A DNA stretch of 64,000 nt. Origin: Polyangiaceae bacterium. Its GTDB lineage: Bacteria; Myxococcota_A; Polyangia; Polyangiales; Polyangiaceae. The translations under genes and the position numbers were made by a program. Shown one piece after another: positions 36,835 through 46,045 of the stretch (the first letter of the stretch is position 1; each line of letters starts with the position of its first letter). The notes under the pieces were generated by a model, which did no database searches, was not told the DNA's origin, and saw only the letters and a program-made list of their open reading frames with translations. Where the stretch lies: contig JAICTZ010000029.1 of the NCBI GenBank assembly GCA_025936115.1, forward strand, positions 1-64,000. The letters are read 5' to 3'.

Positions 36835-37581
36835 CTACGGTGCGTTGGTTCCGACTTCGGCCTGGATGCGCGGGAGCAACACGCTGCGCGGGAAGCGCCT
36901 CGCGAAGGCGTGAGCAGCGCGCTGAGCTTCGCCCGTCTGTCCGGAGCCGAGCAGGCAGCGCACGCGCAACGCTTCGCGCTCCTCGGCGAGAAGTCCAGCC
37001 GGGAACCGACGAGCGTGCTCACTCACCAAGACGAGCGCGTTCGCGAACGCATGCGCGGCGTAAGCCGTGTGCGCGCCGCGCATCAGCCTGAGCTCGGCGT
37101 CGTAGTCTGCCCGTGGCTCCGCCAGCCGGCGGCCGTGTGGCCGCGCCGGGTCGATCCGTGCCGCGTCGTCCGACTCCGGCCGTGAACTGGTCGTGGCCGG
37201 TGGTAGCGCTCCCGCGCTCGAGGCCGTGACTGCGGCGGACGGTTCTGCGCTGCCCCTCACGCTGGTCACGGACGCCGCGCTGCTCGTCGGGGACGCGGAG
37301 CCCGCCGGCTCGTGCGCGCGCGACCAGCGGCCGCTCAACGCATACACGGCTCCGGCGAGCCCCAGCACCAGCGCGCCCGAGGCGGCCAGCGTGACGGCGT
37401 AGCGCGGCACCTGCAGATGGGCGGAAGGTACCTTCGCCGTTGACGGCACCGGCGCCGCAGCCGCCGCTCGAGCCCGCGCGAGCACACGCGCGCGCACGGA
37501 CTCGGGTTGCCGAGGCACTTCCTTGCCGCTCTCGAACAGAGCTTGCAGGTCGATCTCGCTCGAGGACTCCTGGCGGCTCAT
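36835..37581 (-). CDS. Anti-sigma-factor-like membrane protein
   Basis: 248 residues. A cytoplasmic N-terminal part of about 60 residues (DLQALFESGKEVP, RARVLARARAAAAA) is followed by one membrane segment at about 61-82 (YAVTLAASGALVLGLAGAVYAL) and a C-terminal periplasmic part with tetratricopeptide-like helices (ALVLVSEHARRFPAGLLAEE). No zinc HxxxCxxC motif is seen, so it is not a ZAS-type factor. The start overlaps the ECF sigma stop by ATGA, which strongly implies it controls that sigma factor. Confidence 0.7.
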   Translation of the reverse strand: MSRQESSSEIDLQALFESGKEVPRQPESVRARVLARARAAAAAPVPSTAKVPSAHLQVPRYAVTLAASGALVLGLAGAVYALSGRWSRAHEPAGSASPTSSAASVTSVRGSAEPSAAVTASSAGALPPATTSSRPESDDAARIDPARPHGRRLAEPRADYDAELRLMRGAHTAYAAHAFANALVLVSEHARRFPAGLLAEEREALRVRCLLGSGQTGEAQRAAHAFARRFPRSVLLPRIQAEVGTNAP

Positions 37582-38129
37582 CGGGGCGCTCCGTGTCGTT
37601 GCTGCCGTCGCACGGCGGCGGCAAGCTCCTTATGCCCTTTGTGGAGCCGCGCGTATGCGCCGAAGCGCGTGATCGACAGCTGCTTCGCAATCTCGGAGAT
37701 GGGAATGCCGTCGAGGTCGTGCATGATGATCACCGCGCGACGCGTGAGCGGCACGCGTTCGAGGGCGGCCCAGAGCACGCTTGCCGCTTCTCGAGCTTGG
37801 ACGGTGCGCTCCGGGCTCGGACCGGAATCCTCGGAATCCGCGGCGGGGTGCGGGACTTCGCGCAAACGACGCCGGCGGTGGGCACAGACGATACGAAAGG
37901 CGATGCCGAACAGGTAGGGCCGGAGCGGCCGCTCGGTGTCGAGCGTCGCCCAGTTTCGCTGCAGGACGACGAACAGGTCGTGCGCCAGGTCTTCGATGTC
38001 GCCGTGTGGAGCCCCCAAACGACGCAAGGTCGCGAACACGTAATCGAGCTCGCGATCGAACGCTTGGAGGCACGCGTCCACGGGGACGGGCTCCGCCTGG
38101 GCGGAGCGCACGAGGCGGAGGTACGCCAT
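37578..38129 (-). CDS. ECF-type RNA polymerase sigma factor
   Basis: 183 residues from the ATG at 38129; the longer frame adds 38 Arg/Pro-rich residues. Region 2 is seen in DYVFATLRRLGAPHGDIEDLAHDLFVVLQ and LRPYLFGIAFRIVCAHRRRR. Region 4 is seen in ALERVPLTRRAVIIMHDLDG followed by a helix-turn-helix (ISEIAKQLSITRFGAYARLHKG). Sigma-70 regions 1 and 3 are absent, as expected for ECF factors. It is co-translated with the anti-sigma gene. The regulon may include the neighbouring surface-protein genes, but no sigma-specific promoter motif was identified. Confidence 0.88.
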   Translation of the reverse strand: MAYLRLVRSAQAEPVPVDACLQAFDRELDYVFATLRRLGAPHGDIEDLAHDLFVVLQRNWATLDTERPLRPYLFGIAFRIVCAHRRRRLREVPHPAADSEDSGPSPERTVQAREAASVLWAALERVPLTRRAVIIMHDLDGIPISEIAKQLSITRFGAYARLHKGHKELAAAVRRQQRHGAPR

Positions 38130-38277
38130 ACTACTAGGCACTGTTCCTCGAGCCGGTAATGTTGACAGAAATCGGGGCGCTCGGGGCTGCCTAGGCGCAG
38201 GAGCGCGCACGAGCGCGGCGGAGGAGCGAAAATGCCCGGTCATCCTGGAGGAACATTGTCCCTCCGGGGTGCCGTGT

Positions 38278-39345
38278 TCATTCGAAAATGGCGCCTACGT
38301 CGAATCCGACGGTTCCGGCGAGCACCGGCGCGGTCCAGACCGGCATCCGATCGAGTGTCACGGTCCAACGCGTCAGGTTCGCGAGGCCTTCGAGCCGTTC
38401 CGCGATGAACACGACGCTTCCGAGGCGCTGGCGCGCACCAAGACGTACCCCGGTCAGAAACAGTTTTCCGCTGGGTGACGCGGGGACGTCCACGCCCTCC
38501 CCTTCGACGTTCACGGCGCCGCCCTTCGCGAGCAGACCGACGCTCCATGGTCCCCAACTTCCGTATACGGCCGCGGTCAAGAGCCAGGCCTGGCCGATGA
38601 AGCGCGCTCCGTCCGCGCGCTTTGCACCAGCTTTCGTGCTGAGCTCGCCCCCGAGCTCTAGCGACGCATGACCAAAGCTCGCGCTGGCGAACATGCGGCC
38701 GAGCGCCGTCGCTTGCGGCAACAAGCCCATGCCGAGTGAGCCGCCTGCGCCGAGCGCGAAAGCCCAACGACTGCTACCCCGTCGTTCGTTCGAAGCGCGA
38801 GCGGCTGCAAGGTCAGCGTCGTCTGCGGTCGTGGCGGAGCGCGCCGCGGGAGCGCGTTTCGGCGCGACGGCCCCCGTCGTCGCTGCAGCTTTCTTCTGCG
38901 GGGATGCGCCAGTGCTCGCGTCCTCGCGTGCTTCGTCGTTCGCGGCAGCAGGTGATTGCTCGATCGTGAGCAAGTTGATCTGCACGGCCAGCGCGAAGCC
39001 CATCGTGTGCGCAAGCTCGGTGCAGTCATTCTTGTCCACCGGAAACGTCTGATCCCCCGCCCAGTTTCCGTGCTCGTCACGCCACTCGAGTCTTCCCTCG
39101 AGCGAGCGCTCGCGGGCCACGACCGATACGAGCACGTGTTTCCTCGCCTCGTTGCTGAACGGATCGAACCCGAGCCTGCCCGTGACGATGGTCTTGAAAT
39201 CGGTGACGCTCGGACACGCGGGCGGCACGACGTATTCGAGGGAAACCGAGAAAACCCGATCCTCCGTCCTCGGCTCGGCGCACGCGTGACGCGAGACGCC
39301 GAGCGCCGCAGTTAACGCGAAGAGGATCGACCGGGCTCGAAACAC
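38278..39345 (-). CDS. Exported beta-barrel-like protein of unknown function
   Basis: 355 residues with a signal peptide (RSILFALTAALGVSRHACA-EP). An N-terminal domain of about 110 residues (VSLEYVVPPACPSVTDFKTIV, GRLEWRDEHGNWAGDQTF, CTELAHTMGFALAVQI) is followed by an Ala/Lys linker and a C-terminal half of alternating strands ending in a terminal aromatic-Glu (VGAIFE), consistent with an outer-membrane barrel. Such two-part proteins are common in myxobacteria; function is unknown. The same-strand sigma gene lies 148 bases downstream, so shared regulation is possible. Confidence 0.65.
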   Translation of the reverse strand: MFRARSILFALTAALGVSRHACAEPRTEDRVFSVSLEYVVPPACPSVTDFKTIVTGRLGFDPFSNEARKHVLVSVVARERSLEGRLEWRDEHGNWAGDQTFPVDKNDCTELAHTMGFALAVQINLLTIEQSPAAANDEAREDASTGASPQKKAAATTGAVAPKRAPAARSATTADDADLAAARASNERRGSSRWAFALGAGGSLGMGLLPQATALGRMFASASFGHASLELGGELSTKAGAKRADGARFIGQAWLLTAAVYGSWGPWSVGLLAKGGAVNVEGEGVDVPASPSGKLFLTGVRLGARQRLGSVVFIAERLEGLANLTRWTVTLDRMPVWTAPVLAGTVGFDVGAIFE

Positions 39346-39372
39346 TCCGCGAACCTTATCCCAGGCCGAGCA

Positions 39373-39390
39373 CGCGGCGAAAACGCCGCG
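39373..39390. other. Hairpin in the divergent region before GH54
   Basis: CGCGGCG (39373-39379), loop AAAA, CGCCGCG (39384-39390). It sits between the divergently read barrel gene (start 39345) and the GH54 gene (start 39503). A regulatory or RNA-structural role is possible. Confidence 0.35.
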
Positions 39391-39502
39391 CGCGCGGGCT
39401 GCCCGTAGGGACGCGGTCGATTTCTCTACAAAACGATCCAGTGGCGACAGTTAGGGTTATCCCGCCGGAGTCTGTCCGCGCGGGCCGTGGTTGACGAAAA
39501 TC

Positions 39503-41494
39503 ATGCTCCCTCGCTCAGAGACGACGGTTTTACTCAAGTTATTCGGGCGCCGCTTGCGCGCGCATGGCTTGGCGTTCGTGGCGGTGCCCGGCCTCATCCT
39601 AGCCGCATGCAGCTCGAGCTCGCCCGCGCCGGGCGGCGGCGCCGGCCTCGGGGGTTCGAGCAATGCTTCGGGAACGGGCGGCAGCTCCGTCTCGGCCGGG
39701 GGCGCAGGTGGACGCTCCGTGAACCAGGGTGCGTCGGGCTCGTGCTCGAATGGCGCGCCGTGTGGTGGTGACCTGGTCGGGACCTGGACGGTCACGTCAT
39801 CGTGTTTGCGCGTCGGCGGCGAGCTCGGCCTATCGCTGGTCGGCACTGGTTGCCCGTCCGCGCCGATCAGCGGAGCGCTCGACGTAACGGGAACGTGGAC
39901 CGCAAACGCCGACGGGACCTACACCGACAACACGACGACGAAGGGCGACACACAGCTCACGCTCGCGCCTTCATGCCTCGTGATCTCCTCGACTCCGGTC
40001 ACCTGCGACGGGGCCGCGAGCATCATCAAGAGTCTCGGCTTCGCGTCGCTCGCCTGTACGCCCGCTGCCGCCGGCGGGTGCAACTGCTCGGGCACGATCA
40101 ACCAGCTGGGTGGGCTCGGAGTCATGTCCGTCGCCCCTTCGACCACCGGCAATTACACGACCGCGGGCAACCTCGTCACGATTACCGGTGATGCGGGCGA
40201 TACGAAGTACTCGTACTGCGTTGCGAGCGACACGCTGACGGTGACGCCGCAAAGCACGAGCGCCACGCTGACGGGGACGATCGTGCTGCGAAAGGCGAGC
40301 ACTCCGGCAGCGGGAGGCGCTGGAGGCGGCAGCGGACAGGGAGGCGTACCCGGATCCGGCGGAACGCCGGCGTCGGGTGGTTCGGGGGGTATGGGCGGTA
40401 ACCCCGGCGTGGCCGGCATGCACAGCAACGGCGGTGGCACGGGAGGACGCAACGGCAGCGGCGGCGCTGCCGGCTCGAGCGGCACGACGGCGATGGCCGG
40501 CGCGGGCGCCGGCGGGAGCGCGGGCGCGAGCACGGGCCCGTGCGACATCTACAAGAGCGCCGGCAATCCGTGCGTTGCGGCGCACAGCACGGTGAGAGCG
40601 CTCTTCGGAGCTTACAGTGGAAAGCTCTACCAGGTCCGTAACGCGGCCGGCGCGACGCAAGACATTCCGACGCTCACGCCGGGCGGTTTCGCGGACGGGC
40701 CCTCACAGGACGCATTCTGCATGGGCACGACCTGCGTCATCACCGTGGTCTACGACCAATCCGGTAAGGGGAATGACCTGTGGTACCAAGGCTCGACTCA
40801 GGTCCCCGGCTCGCCGTCGAGTAGCCCCGCCAAGGCAACGAGTGAAACCCTGACGCTCAGCGGTCACAAGGTTTATTCACTCTATATCAATCCCGGCAAC
40901 AGCTACTGGGTGGACGCTTCGAAATCCGGCATCGCGCTCGGCGCCGAGCCCGAGGGGATGTACATGGTGACGAGTAGCAAGCACTACAACAGTGGTTGTT
41001 GCTTCGACTACGGCAACAGCGAGTCCGATCGCAAGGCGGACGGCTCTGGCGCCATGGACGCGCTGAACTTCAGCTCGATCACGGCCTGGGGCACGGGAGC
41101 CGGCAGCGGTCCCTGGGTGATGGCCGATCTCGAGTACGGCGTCTTTGCCCAAAACAATACGAACAAGAATCAGAACGACCCGACGCAGACGGCGCCTTAC
41201 GTCACGGCCGTGCTGAAGAACGACGGAAAGACGGAATTTGCGCTGAGGGGCGGCAACGCGACGACGGGGAGCTTGGGCACGTATTACAAGGGGCCTCTAC
41301 CGGGTGGCTGGAGCCCCATGAAGAAGCAGGGCGCGATTGTCCTCGGCAGCGGCGGAGATTGCTGCAAACCCGACGGCGGCGCGAATCTGAGCGACGGTAC
41401 GTTCTACGAGGGATGCATCGTCACGGGCTATCCGTCCGAGGCGACCGAGGACGCCGTTCAGGCGAATATCGTCGCAGCCGGATACGGCAAGTGA
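39503..41494 (+). CDS. GH54 alpha-L-arabinofuranosidase lipoprotein with extra lipocalin-like domain
   Basis: 663 residues from the ATG at 39503; a TTG four codons earlier is the alternative. Lipobox LAAC, Cys36. A first Gly/Ser arm leads to a 170-residue beta domain (DLVGTWTVTSSCLRVGG to LTGTIVLRKAS) of lipocalin-like style, then a second arm, then the GH54 domain from residue 343: GPCDIYKSAGNPCVAAHSTVRALF, FDYGNSESD with nucleophile Glu507, VMADLEYG with acid/base Asp542, and ATEDAVQANIVAAGYG at the end. GH54 enzymes remove arabinofuranose from arabinoxylan. The usual C-terminal arabinose-binding AbfB module is missing. The stop overlaps the beta-helix gene by GTGA. Confidence 0.9.
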   Translation: MLPRSETTVLLKLFGRRLRAHGLAFVAVPGLILAACSSSSPAPGGGAGLGGSSNASGTGGSSVSAGGAGGRSVNQGASGSCSNGAPCGGDLVGTWTVTSSCLRVGGELGLSLVGTGCPSAPISGALDVTGTWTANADGTYTDNTTTKGDTQLTLAPSCLVISSTPVTCDGAASIIKSLGFASLACTPAAAGGCNCSGTINQLGGLGVMSVAPSTTGNYTTAGNLVTITGDAGDTKYSYCVASDTLTVTPQSTSATLTGTIVLRKASTPAAGGAGGGSGQGGVPGSGGTPASGGSGGMGGNPGVAGMHSNGGGTGGRNGSGGAAGSSGTTAMAGAGAGGSAGASTGPCDIYKSAGNPCVAAHSTVRALFGAYSGKLYQVRNAAGATQDIPTLTPGGFADGPSQDAFCMGTTCVITVVYDQSGKGNDLWYQGSTQVPGSPSSSPAKATSETLTLSGHKVYSLYINPGNSYWVDASKSGIALGAEPEGMYMVTSSKHYNSGCCFDYGNSESDRKADGSGAMDALNFSSITAWGTGAGSGPWVMADLEYGVFAQNNTNKNQNDPTQTAPYVTAVLKNDGKTEFALRGGNATTGSLGTYYKGPLPGGWSPMKKQGAIVLGSGGDCCKPDGGANLSDGTFYEGCIVTGYPSEATEDAVQANIVAAGYGK

Positions 41495-43947
41495 GCCGCG
41501 CAGTGCTCGACTTCTTCCACCGTGGGAAGCGAGCAAGCTTTTCATCCAGTGTCGTACTCGCGCTGATGCTGGGCGGGTGTAGCGGCTCCGGCAACGCGGG
41601 CTCGCACGACGCCGCAGGCGGGACGTCAACGGGCGGGGCGGGCGCCGGCTCAACCGGCAAGGGAGGCATGACGAGCACCGGCGGCACGATGAGCACCGGC
41701 GGCACGACGAGCACCGGCGGCACGACGGGCATCGGCGGCGCGACGAGCACCGGCGGCAACATCAGCCTGGGAGGAGGCGGCACAGGTGTAGGTGGCACGA
41801 CAGCGCCAGGAGGCGCCGGTCCTGTCGGAAACGGCGGTGCAGCCGGTTCCGCGTCCGCTATGGCCGGCAGCAGCGGGGGCGGCGCTTCGGGGAGCTCCGG
41901 CAGCTCGGGGATGGCCGTCTATTACGTGGCGGCGAACGGCACTGGAGCCAATTGCACGAGCGCCGCACCCTGCTCGCTCACGCAAGCTCAAACCGTCGTA
42001 CGAGCCGCCGCCGCCGCGATGAACGCAGACCTCGTCGTCGAGTTGGCGGACGGAACGTATCGGCTCACGGCGCCGTTGGTGTTCACGGCCGCCGACTCGG
42101 GCGCGAACGGTCACACGATCAGCTGGCAAGCTGCGTCAGGCGCTCATCCGGTGCTCTCCGGCGGCACTGCGATCACGGGCTGGACGCTCAGCGATTCCGC
42201 CAAGAACATTTGGAAGGCCTCGGCGCCGAGCAGCTTCGCGACGCGCCAGCTCTACGTGGGCGGCAAGCTCGCCACACGCGCCCGCTCGGCGTCGATCAGC
42301 CGCGCGGACATGACCTTCACGGCCAGCGGGTGGACCTTCTCGAATAGCAGCCTCGCTTATCTGAACAATCTCGCGCAGCCCGAGCGCGCCGAGCTCGACA
42401 TCATCGGTTCGTGGACGGATCGGTACTCACCGATTCAAAGCGTCGAGAGCAACTCGGTCACGATGAAGCAGCCCGCGTGGGACCAAAACACGTGGGGCTA
42501 CGACACCGCGCAGAGCCCCTACCGCCAAGGACCGATTTACGCTGAGAACGACTACACGCTCTTGGATCAACCCGGCGAGTGGTATCAGGACACGACGGCG
42601 GGCGCGCTCTATTACATCCCGCTCGCCGGGCAAGACCTGACGACGCTCGACGTCGAGCTCCCGAAGCTCGAGGTGCTACTCACCGTAGGCGCCGCGTGCT
42701 CGTCGAGCCCCGCGAGCGGAGCCGCCTGCGTCCAACCAACGGCTGCGAATCCGACGCAAGCCGTGGCGTACGCGGCGCCGGCAGCCGGCGACCCCTATGC
42801 AAAGCCGGCGCACGACTTGGTCTTCAGTGGCTTGACGTTCGCTCACACGAGCTGGCTCAGGCCGAACGCGGATGGCTTTGCCGATCAGCAGACGGGCGGA
42901 TTTCTGGTCGGCCCGAGATCGGACTACCCGGGCGGCGGGCAGACGCCCATGTTCGAGGCGGCGCGTCCGCACTGGCTGCAAATGCCCGCCGCCATCCAAG
43001 TGTCGGCGGCAAACCACGTCTCCTTCGTGCGCGATCGCTTCGTCGAGCTCGGACAAGCGGCGCTCGGCATCGGCAACGATCCGAGTGCTCACGCGAGCGG
43101 CGTCGGCCTCGGCGCTCACGACATCGCCGTGACCGGCTGCGTGTTCTCTCAGATCGCAGGCGGCGCGATCGTGGTCGGGGGTATCCAGGCCTGGGCGCAC
43201 CATCCGTGCGGCGACAAAGTGTGCTCGTCGACCGATCCCGGCGCACGGCTCGTCAATCAGAACATCACCGTCAAGGACAACCTGGTTCACGATATCGGCA
43301 TCGACTATCGCGATTTCGCTGGCATCATGTTCACGTACACGGAGGGCGCCGTCGTTGCCCACAACGAAGTGTACAACGTGCCGTACTCCGGCCTGAACAG
43401 CGGACTCGGCTGGGGCACCAACGATGCGGGCGGCAACAACGAGTACAAGACGCGCGCCACGGGCAACCTGTACGCGTACCAGCCGCTGTACGCGAGCGCG
43501 ACCGTCGCCAAGAACAATACGATTTCTCAAAACTACGTGCATCAGATGCAGCTCCAGATGAACGACGGGGGCTGCCACTACAACCTCGGATTTCAACCCG
43601 GCACGGTCGTCACGGAAAACTACTGTGAGGGCAAGGGCTCCGGCCCTGCCGGCACGATCTGGGGCGAGTACAACGACGAAGGCTCGGCCTACATCACGGA
43701 AACCAAGAACGTATACGCGAACTTCAGCGCTTATGTGACCGCCAACGCCAACGCCAACAACAACACGGGCCACATCACGTTCACGAACAATTGGGGCAGC
43801 TCCGCGCAGCCGGGGCTCGGTGGGACGGCCAACGTGGTCACGGGCAACGTGGCAATCAGCGGCGACAATTTCCCCGCCGACGCCCAGAAGATCGTGGATG
43901 CCGCGGGGCTCGAGTCGGCCTACGCCGACCTGAAGTCCAACCCCTAG
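41491..43947 (+). CDS. Right-handed beta-helix lipoprotein, GH141-like
   Basis: 818 residues from a GTG in the GTGA overlap with GH54. Lipobox LGGC, Cys30, then an arm with six TSTGGT units (41668-41775). The domain starts at VYYVAANGTGANC and shows LVVELADGTYRLTAPLVF, HPVLSGGTAITGW, DQPGEWYQDTTAGALYYIP and beta-helix coils with VSFVRDRFVELG, GCVFSQIAGGAI and HNEVYNVPYSGLNSGLGWG. It is a paralogue of the gene at 29079 with a longer insertion around the GEWYQD region. Together with GH54 it forms a two-gene unit for removing arabinose and another pendant sugar. The substrate is inferred. Confidence 0.8.
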   Translation: MSRAVLDFFHRGKRASFSSSVVLALMLGGCSGSGNAGSHDAAGGTSTGGAGAGSTGKGGMTSTGGTMSTGGTTSTGGTTGIGGATSTGGNISLGGGGTGVGGTTAPGGAGPVGNGGAAGSASAMAGSSGGGASGSSGSSGMAVYYVAANGTGANCTSAAPCSLTQAQTVVRAAAAAMNADLVVELADGTYRLTAPLVFTAADSGANGHTISWQAASGAHPVLSGGTAITGWTLSDSAKNIWKASAPSSFATRQLYVGGKLATRARSASISRADMTFTASGWTFSNSSLAYLNNLAQPERAELDIIGSWTDRYSPIQSVESNSVTMKQPAWDQNTWGYDTAQSPYRQGPIYAENDYTLLDQPGEWYQDTTAGALYYIPLAGQDLTTLDVELPKLEVLLTVGAACSSSPASGAACVQPTAANPTQAVAYAAPAAGDPYAKPAHDLVFSGLTFAHTSWLRPNADGFADQQTGGFLVGPRSDYPGGGQTPMFEAARPHWLQMPAAIQVSAANHVSFVRDRFVELGQAALGIGNDPSAHASGVGLGAHDIAVTGCVFSQIAGGAIVVGGIQAWAHHPCGDKVCSSTDPGARLVNQNITVKDNLVHDIGIDYRDFAGIMFTYTEGAVVAHNEVYNVPYSGLNSGLGWGTNDAGGNNEYKTRATGNLYAYQPLYASATVAKNNTISQNYVHQMQLQMNDGGCHYNLGFQPGTVVTENYCEGKGSGPAGTIWGEYNDEGSAYITETKNVYANFSAYVTANANANNNTGHITFTNNWGSSAQPGLGGTANVVTGNVAISGDNFPADAQKIVDAAGLESAYADLKSNP
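41668..41775 (+). repeat. Six 18-bp repeats encoding TSTGG-type units
   Basis: Units read MTSTGG, TMSTGG, TTSTGG, TTGIGG, ATSTGG and NISLGG, each 18 bases, within the arm of the beta-helix lipoprotein. Confidence 0.8.
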
Positions 43948-44153
43948 CACTACTGGTAGAGTCTTGGAGGGCCAGATCACGATCGGCGAGAGAGACCAAG
44001 AGCCACGCGAATGCTCTGGCGAAGCCAACGCCAAACCTCTTCTGAACGAATCGGTCGCAGGGAGGCTCCGCAAGACCGCTCCAAAGCAGAGCGCTCGCGA
44101 AGGCCAAACGCCGCGAGAAATGCAGATGTCTGACAGTACTAGTGGAAAAGCCA

Positions 44154-45674
44154 ATGACGAACACCCGAGAGCGCATGACCTCTATTTCATCCTCACACTC
44201 CATCGCGGACTGCGCATTACTCCTCGCGAGTCTCACGCTGGCGTGCTCGAGCGGCACTCCGCCCGGCACTGACAACACGGGTGGGTCCACGCACAACCCG
44301 GGGTCGGGCGGCGGCGCCGCCGTGAGCGCCGGTGGTAGCTCCGGAGCGAGCGGCACGGGCACGGGTGGCAGTCCCGTGACGACCGGTGGAACAAGCTCCG
44401 GCGCGTCGGGCGGCACGGGTAACAGCGGCTCGGGAGGCACGAGCAGCGCTGCGGGCGGCACCCCGGGAACGGGCGGAATTGGCACCGGAGGCGCGGCAGG
44501 TACGCTGGGTACGGCGGGTGGCGGCGGCACGGCGGGTCGCGGCGGCACGCCGGGCACGGGCGGCACAGCAGGCACGGGCGGCACGGCAGGCACTGGCGCG
44601 ACGGCAGGCACAGGTGGCCGCGGAGGTCGGAGCGGCATGGGAGGTGCTGGTGGCGCGGCGGCGGGAAGCGGCGGCACGATGTCCGCGGCTGGAACGGGCG
44701 GGGGTGCCGGCGCCGCGACGGGTGCGCCGAGCGCCGGCTGCGGCAAGACCTCGACGCTGACGTTCGGCATGGTCCCGGGCGAGAGCGCGAGTGCCTCTGC
44801 CTCGTCGGGCAACGGCGTCGGTCATGGTGACGGCGGCTACGTGACCATTCAGAGCTCCGGCAAGAGCCGCGGCTTCGCGCTGCGTCTCCCCGACAACTAC
44901 GACAAGAACAAACCCTATCCCTTGATCTTCGGATTCCACTGGAACGGTGGCAATTCCGCGCAAGTCGACAACGGCGGAACCAACGGCTACTGGTGGGCCT
45001 ATTACGGACTCCAGAGGAAATCGAACAACAGCGCGATCTTCGTCGCTCCCGACGGGCTCAACGCCGGTTGGGCGAATTCGGGTGGACAAGACCTGCAGTT
45101 CACCGACGACATGCTCAAACTGATTCAGGACAATTACTGCGTCGACACCTCCAACATCATCACGTCGGGTTTCAGCTACGGCGGCGGCATGAGCTATGAG
45201 CTCGCCTGCTCCCGAGCGAAGGTGTTCCGCGCGGCCGTGATCTACGAAGGAGGGCAGCTCAGCGGCTGCGACGGCGGCAACGACCCGATTGCGCTCTGGC
45301 AAGTGGAGGGTCTGACGGACACGACCGTCAGTATGGGTCTTGCCACGCCAATTCGAGACCGCTTCGTCAAGAACAACGGCTGCACGGCGCAGACTCCGCC
45401 GCAACCCGCCAACCCTCCGCCGTATTCGAACCCCGGTGGACATATCTGCACCAACTACGCCGGATGCTCCGCTGGGCATCCCGTCCGCTGGTGCGTCAGT
45501 CAGTCAGGTCACGGTCCGGGCCCCATCGACGGGACGTCCGACCTCTACAATTCGTGTGCAACGGCGCCCAAGACTTGCTCGACCTCGTGCCCGTGCACTT
45601 GGACACCCGACGACGTGTGGACTTGGCTCAACGACCCGAGCTCGAGCGCCCAGACTCCGAACGCAACGAAGTAG
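44154..45674 (+). CDS. Lipoprotein esterase, CE1/PHB-depolymerase-like
   Basis: 506 residues from the ATG at 44154 (GGAAAAG in front). Lipobox TLAC, Cys31, arm to about residue 200 with GTGGTA units. The catalytic domain enters at GCGKTSTLTFG and has an insertion with ASASSGNGVGHGDGG before SRGFALRLPDNYD, then WNGGNSAQVDNGG, nucleophile Ser341 in GFSYGGGMSY, GGQLSGCDGG and the C-terminal His in SQSGHGPG. The length and order match the feruloyl-esterase/PHB-depolymerase group. The His-containing loop and extra Cys pairs near the end differ from the two paralogues. It could act on acetyl- or feruloyl-xylan. Confidence 0.85.
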   Translation: MTNTRERMTSISSSHSIADCALLLASLTLACSSGTPPGTDNTGGSTHNPGSGGGAAVSAGGSSGASGTGTGGSPVTTGGTSSGASGGTGNSGSGGTSSAAGGTPGTGGIGTGGAAGTLGTAGGGGTAGRGGTPGTGGTAGTGGTAGTGATAGTGGRGGRSGMGGAGGAAAGSGGTMSAAGTGGGAGAATGAPSAGCGKTSTLTFGMVPGESASASASSGNGVGHGDGGYVTIQSSGKSRGFALRLPDNYDKNKPYPLIFGFHWNGGNSAQVDNGGTNGYWWAYYGLQRKSNNSAIFVAPDGLNAGWANSGGQDLQFTDDMLKLIQDNYCVDTSNIITSGFSYGGGMSYELACSRAKVFRAAVIYEGGQLSGCDGGNDPIALWQVEGLTDTTVSMGLATPIRDRFVKNNGCTAQTPPQPANPPPYSNPGGHICTNYAGCSAGHPVRWCVSQSGHGPGPIDGTSDLYNSCATAPKTCSTSCPCTWTPDDVWTWLNDPSSSAQTPNATK

Positions 45675-45687
45675 AACGTCCGCCGCC

Positions 45688-45951
45688 TCAGGCGCGACCG
45701 GCAAGCCGGCGCGCCTCGGCTAGCGGCCGTAACCTGCAGCCGTTGCCCGCCGCGCCCGGCCCTGCCGAACCACCCGCACTGCTCATGCCGCTCACCCCGC
45801 CGCGCCCGCCGAGCGCGCTCTCCCCCGCGCGTCCCGCGAACGTGGCTCCCGCGGCGCCGTTGGCACCGGCTGGGGGTCCATTTCCCGAATATCCGAACGC
45901 CACGACGCCGAACACAGTGACCACGCCGAGCGGCGCTGCATGAATCCTCAC
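45688..45951 (-). pseudogene. Remnant lipoprotein: signal peptide and arm without a domain
   Basis: 87 codons from a GTG. The hydrophobic run VVTVFGVVAFG is followed by Tyr-Ser-Gly where every sister gene has Cys-Ser-Gly, which points to a TGC-to-TAT/TAC-type change at the lipidation site. A Gly/Ala/Ser arm of about 50 residues follows, then a short basic tail and a stop; no catalytic domain remains. It lies in the 370-base gap between the esterase and GH2 genes. I read it as a decayed lipoprotein gene. Confidence 0.5.
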
Positions 45952-46026
45952 CTGTGCAACCTGTCGCGAAGCGAGCGAAAGTTAATGTTTCTTTCGAGTC
46001 CGAGCGGATCATTGAACGAAACGCTG

Positions 46027-46042
46027 CGAAGCGACAGCTTCG
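46027..46042 (+). promoter_or_regulatory. Small hairpin just before the GH2 start
   Basis: CGAAGC (46027-46032), loop GACA, GCTTCG (46037-46042), ending three bases before the GTG. In the mRNA it would sit where a ribosome site is expected, and no clear Shine-Dalgarno is otherwise present. Confidence 0.35.
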
Positions 46043-46045
46043 GGT

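Noticed and set aside
42676..44154. A 492-codon minus-strand frame opposite the second beta-helix gene.
   Set aside because: Val/Arg/Asp-rich shadow without motifs; the plus strand encodes a full beta-helix with a signal peptide.
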